Source: Aureococcus anophagefferens (Eukaryota; Sar; Pelagophyceae; Pelagomonadales; Pelagomonadaceae). From it: a DNA stretch of 64,000 nt. A program made the position numbers and the translations under genes. Positions 62,701 through 64,000 of this stretch are shown piece after piece. Location: NCBI RefSeq assembly GCF_000186865.1, contig NW_008705566.1, forward strand, positions 728,432-792,431. Direction: 5' to 3'. Every line of letters starts with the position of its first letter. Within the stretch, counting starts at the first letter, position 1. The notes under the pieces were generated by a model. The model did not search any database. It was not told the DNA's origin and saw only the letters and a program-made list of their open reading frames with translations.

Positions 62701-64000
62701 GGCGCATGCCCTCGACGCGGATGTCGCGCATGACGACCGTCGGGAACGACGCCCTCCCTCTCACGACGCAGGTCAGCGGTAGGACGGCGCTCTTCTTCTT
62801 CCGGCGCTTGCGCGTCGTCGCGCCCGCGGGCGCCTCGTCCTCCTCGCCGTCGCCCTCGGCGGCGGCCTTGGCCAGGCGGCCCGCCTCGGACAGCTCCGCG
62901 ACGAGGTCCTTCGCGAAGGGGTCCGCGCCGCGCACGAGCGCCGTCTCCCGCGCCTCCTCGCCCAACGCCAGCAGGGCCGCCTCCGCCGGGTCCATGGCGA
63001 CGTGGTCGCCGTGCTCGTCGACGGCGTGGACCTTGCAGACGCACGCGAACTCGAAGTCGCCCGCGGCGTCGGGCTGGAACGTGACCTTGACGCGCTGCCG
63101 GCTCCGCGCGGGCAGCACGCCGCAGGGCTGGTCGATGAGCACGCGCTCCGTGCGGCCCTCGGAGGGCGCGGGGAGCAACGTCCGGTCCGCCAGCGACGTC
63201 TCCACGGGCTCCTCGCCCTGCGCGAACGCGCGGAGCCGCGCGCAGTAGTCGATGGAGTAGCGCACGGCGCAGTCCGACGCGTTGGCCAGCACGAGCTCCT
63301 TGGACTCCGTCGTGTTCACGAGGAGCGTCGGGTACTCGAGCACGGGCGGCTCGAAGGCGATGACGCCGCACGTGCCGGGAGCGACGAGCCGCGCGACGAT
63401 TTTTTGGAGCACGCGGACGTTCGCCGCGTTGCCGATCTGGCGGCCGTCGGGCCGCGACGGCGGCGGCGCGCCGGCTAAAGGCCGCACGGCGACGACGCAC
63501 TTCGTCTTCACCAAACCCCGCGACGACGGCGCGAACGTCACCGTGATCGTCGCGGACTCGTTGCCCCGGAGCACGCCCGTCCGCGGCCGCAGCGAGAAGG
63601 ACGCGCCGGACCGCGCGGGCAGGGCGACGTCGAAGACGAGGGGCACGCGCGTCGTGTTGTGGACCTTGAACGTGCGGCGGCTCAGCAGGCCCACGCACGT
63701 CGGCTGGAACGTGACGTGGCCCGCGCCGTTCTCGGGGTTCGTCGTCGCGTCCATGCCGTGGAGCACGGCGCAGGGGACGTGGCCGCTGCCCAGGAGCAGG
63801 GGCCCCGTCGTCTCCTCGCCGTTGACCTCGAGGCGGACGAGGTGGCGGTAGTGGCGCACCTCCTTGGGCTCGAACTTGCACACGAGGAGCTGGAAGCCGC
63901 CCGCGGGGATGAGCCCCAGGGCCGGCTTGATCGTGAAGGCCTTGACGAGGTCCTCGTGGACGACGAACATGGCCGGGAGGTTGCTGCGGTTGCGCAGCGT
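59792..64000 (-). CDS. ASH/MSP-domain flagellar-type protein with C-terminal IQ region (partial, 5' end missing)
   Basis: The frame is open through the window edge (first visible residues TLRNRSNLPAMFVV), so the N-terminus is missing; 1402 codons are visible. The body is a series of ASH/MSP-type beta domains with recurring 'N.. P..F.. P..G.v...' patterns: FKVHNTTRVPLVFDVALPAR, LVLANASDCAVRYSIDYCAR, VDVKNPGLLPTTFSIHLPNE, VDVVNVGAAPLQYEVVFGQP. These resemble CFAP65, HYDIN and related axonemal proteins. A Ser/Gly-rich linker leads to a C-terminal part with an EF-hand-like helical pair (RIALGDLRQSLVDLGCKATI) and IQ-like helices (ATKLQNITRSRKARQTVAHK; ALQSTFRARQSRLAAKAA). The exact CFAP orthologue is uncertain. 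Confidence 0.8.
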   Translation of the reverse strand, partial: TLRNRSNLPAMFVVHEDLVKAFTIKPALGLIPAGGFQLLVCKFEPKEVRHYRHLVRLEVNGEETTGPLLLGSGHVPCAVLHGMDATTNPENGAGHVTFQPTCVGLLSRRTFKVHNTTRVPLVFDVALPARSGASFSLRPRTGVLRGNESATITVTFAPSSRGLVKTKCVVAVRPLAGAPPPSRPDGRQIGNAANVRVLQKIVARLVAPGTCGVIAFEPPVLEYPTLLVNTTESKELVLANASDCAVRYSIDYCARLRAFAQGEEPVETSLADRTLLPAPSEGRTERVLIDQPCGVLPARSRQRVKVTFQPDAAGDFEFACVCKVHAVDEHGDHVAMDPAEAALLALGEEARETALVRGADPFAKDLVAELSEAGRLAKAAAEGDGEEDEAPAGATTRKRRKKKSAVLPLTCVVRGRASFPTVVMRDIRVEGMRLGCSTPNMWAHFSVASLNAALLTPLTREEVSFNLESSPDLSALTRFPLRFVPEPLGSPPQIVLVDVKNPGLLPTTFSIHLPNERDIELEPWADEGEPTEADVRVNRVIDELKCFDVSPRKATLAPGEAVTLRFAYVFNSREFDGVHELPVLLRVAQGKQLWLDLTGRTLAPNEPLLVVPQDPTTGDLAIHPVAVGTKPEQAPLQLVDVVNVGAAPLQYEVVFGQPQPVHLDAPSIQSAPSEATSVGCDLMRVENPSGAVPAHGLVQLRIRFLPIMACKYTIPFTVRYTSDGLRGGETHDYALDTTLVTSGYNPRDKRQDPYGDRAGADDEKAFHPPSCQIVESPSQPAVLSQETLVFGRVPQRTHVHRLVTLRAPGATKLAPFGADSADGPVYDFQWEAAHDLIANGILDVEPLSGAIFPGQVVVCRVILRADCEPVVLDGSVLVLVKERPAATGSRRERRGATPGAAGGSLDHSASPSKASTAHRSLVTRCTVSRERSLTQTTLPNSRLPMMPTSGTAVAPPPLGAPPPGGGASAGGSGESRGGYGESLPAPPTAGSARLGSAPGGRGGLGGTSAPPTPATAKPGTAGSALAPLMQGFANTNLARGPSATSLLSTENTLHSAASAAQGGAVCFLRLKIVAEVVGEAQHLQLHDGRSELDKIYVPRPLVFVPPPALDDDPFLSPRSLEPADDGASAADRPGTPESALVKARAARSAMGFVFQDLLKLFEIKAMFRMLPKKPVVPLYVELKDKPSLVDRVREACGDCLKEGGRIALGDLRQSLVDLGCKATISETKQFFRHLHDEEATVVDLADYVEELTPDVALAIITALDDTEHAHRLAVQLERHEARLREMAGDQTNAATKLQNITRSRKARQTVAHKRYERSKKGQAEREGATALQSTFRARQSRLAAKAAAKKRLDTTAKRLLGDPAFQGMVHSCIEGTLFNLIQEALHNEFELTAAPVQRLLPR

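Noticed and set aside
59409..63881. A 1490-codon minus-strand frame overlapping the ASH-domain gene
   Set aside because: Different frame from the conserved ASH pattern, with Arg/Pro-rich shadow composition and no recognisable domain.
1..64000. CRISPR arrays, bacterial operons or viral gene blocks
   Set aside because: No regularly spaced repeat-spacer arrays, Shine-Dalgarno-linked operons or viral hallmark genes were seen; genes are eukaryotic with spliceosomal introns.

Overview
This window is nuclear DNA from a GC-rich, gene-dense protist, most likely a photosynthetic stramenopile of the pelagophyte type (Aureococcus or a close relative). Three things point there. Several N-termini look like the signal peptide plus Phe-start bipartite plastid signals of secondary red plastids (positions 532 and 49660 minus strand). 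The genes are compact and mostly intronless, with strong GC3 bias. Most tellingly, four introns are short mobile elements flanked by 8-bp target-site duplications, the 'introner' type of intron known from Aureococcus and Micromonas. The single N near position 150 suggests a draft assembly. The species assignment is inference.

Layout: about 42 protein genes alternate between strands. 1-10,600 holds a truncated gene, a plastid-targeted EF-hand-like protein, an SPX-EXS phosphate transporter, a DHHC palmitoyltransferase, MTFP1, a PAH-domain protein, a COPI-associated membrane protein and GAR1. 10,600-22,200 holds an armadillo-type protein, a BART-domain protein and two paralogous coiled-coil proteins separated by a PPX1/Prune-type DHH phosphoesterase, then another coiled-coil protein. 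22,300-31,000 is the introner cluster: a C69 peptidase, a sugar transporter and the splicing helicase PRP5/DDX46 each carry one. 31,200-43,600 holds a CCZ1-like protein, two head-to-head sulfatases, a thioredoxin-like/ankyrin/GT32/GT8 multidomain protein, a 28-bp perfect palindrome, and ankyrin, TLC, cupin-DUF952 and macro-domain proteins. 43,700-55,100 holds two MFS-type carriers, a CAMK-like kinase, a bromodomain-like protein, a dolichyldiphosphatase, a plastid arogenate/prephenate dehydrogenase and a DExH helicase. 55,100-64,000 holds a 2OG-Fe(II) oxygenase whose last catalytic residues and SAP domain appear only after an introner is spliced out, a plastid NAD(P)-binding protein, and a large ASH-domain flagellar-type protein running off the end.

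The genes do not form one pathway. Small groups make sense together: secretory/glycan genes (sulfatases, glycosyltransferase fusion, dolichyldiphosphatase, COPI-associated protein), RNA-processing genes (GAR1, PRP5, DExH helicase) and cilium-type genes (BART, coiled-coil, ASH/CFAP). Convergent neighbours are packed extremely tightly, down to a shared CTAG that is the stop codon of both genes. The main find is two distinct introner families, one of which has the same element acting as an intron in both orientations relative to transcription.
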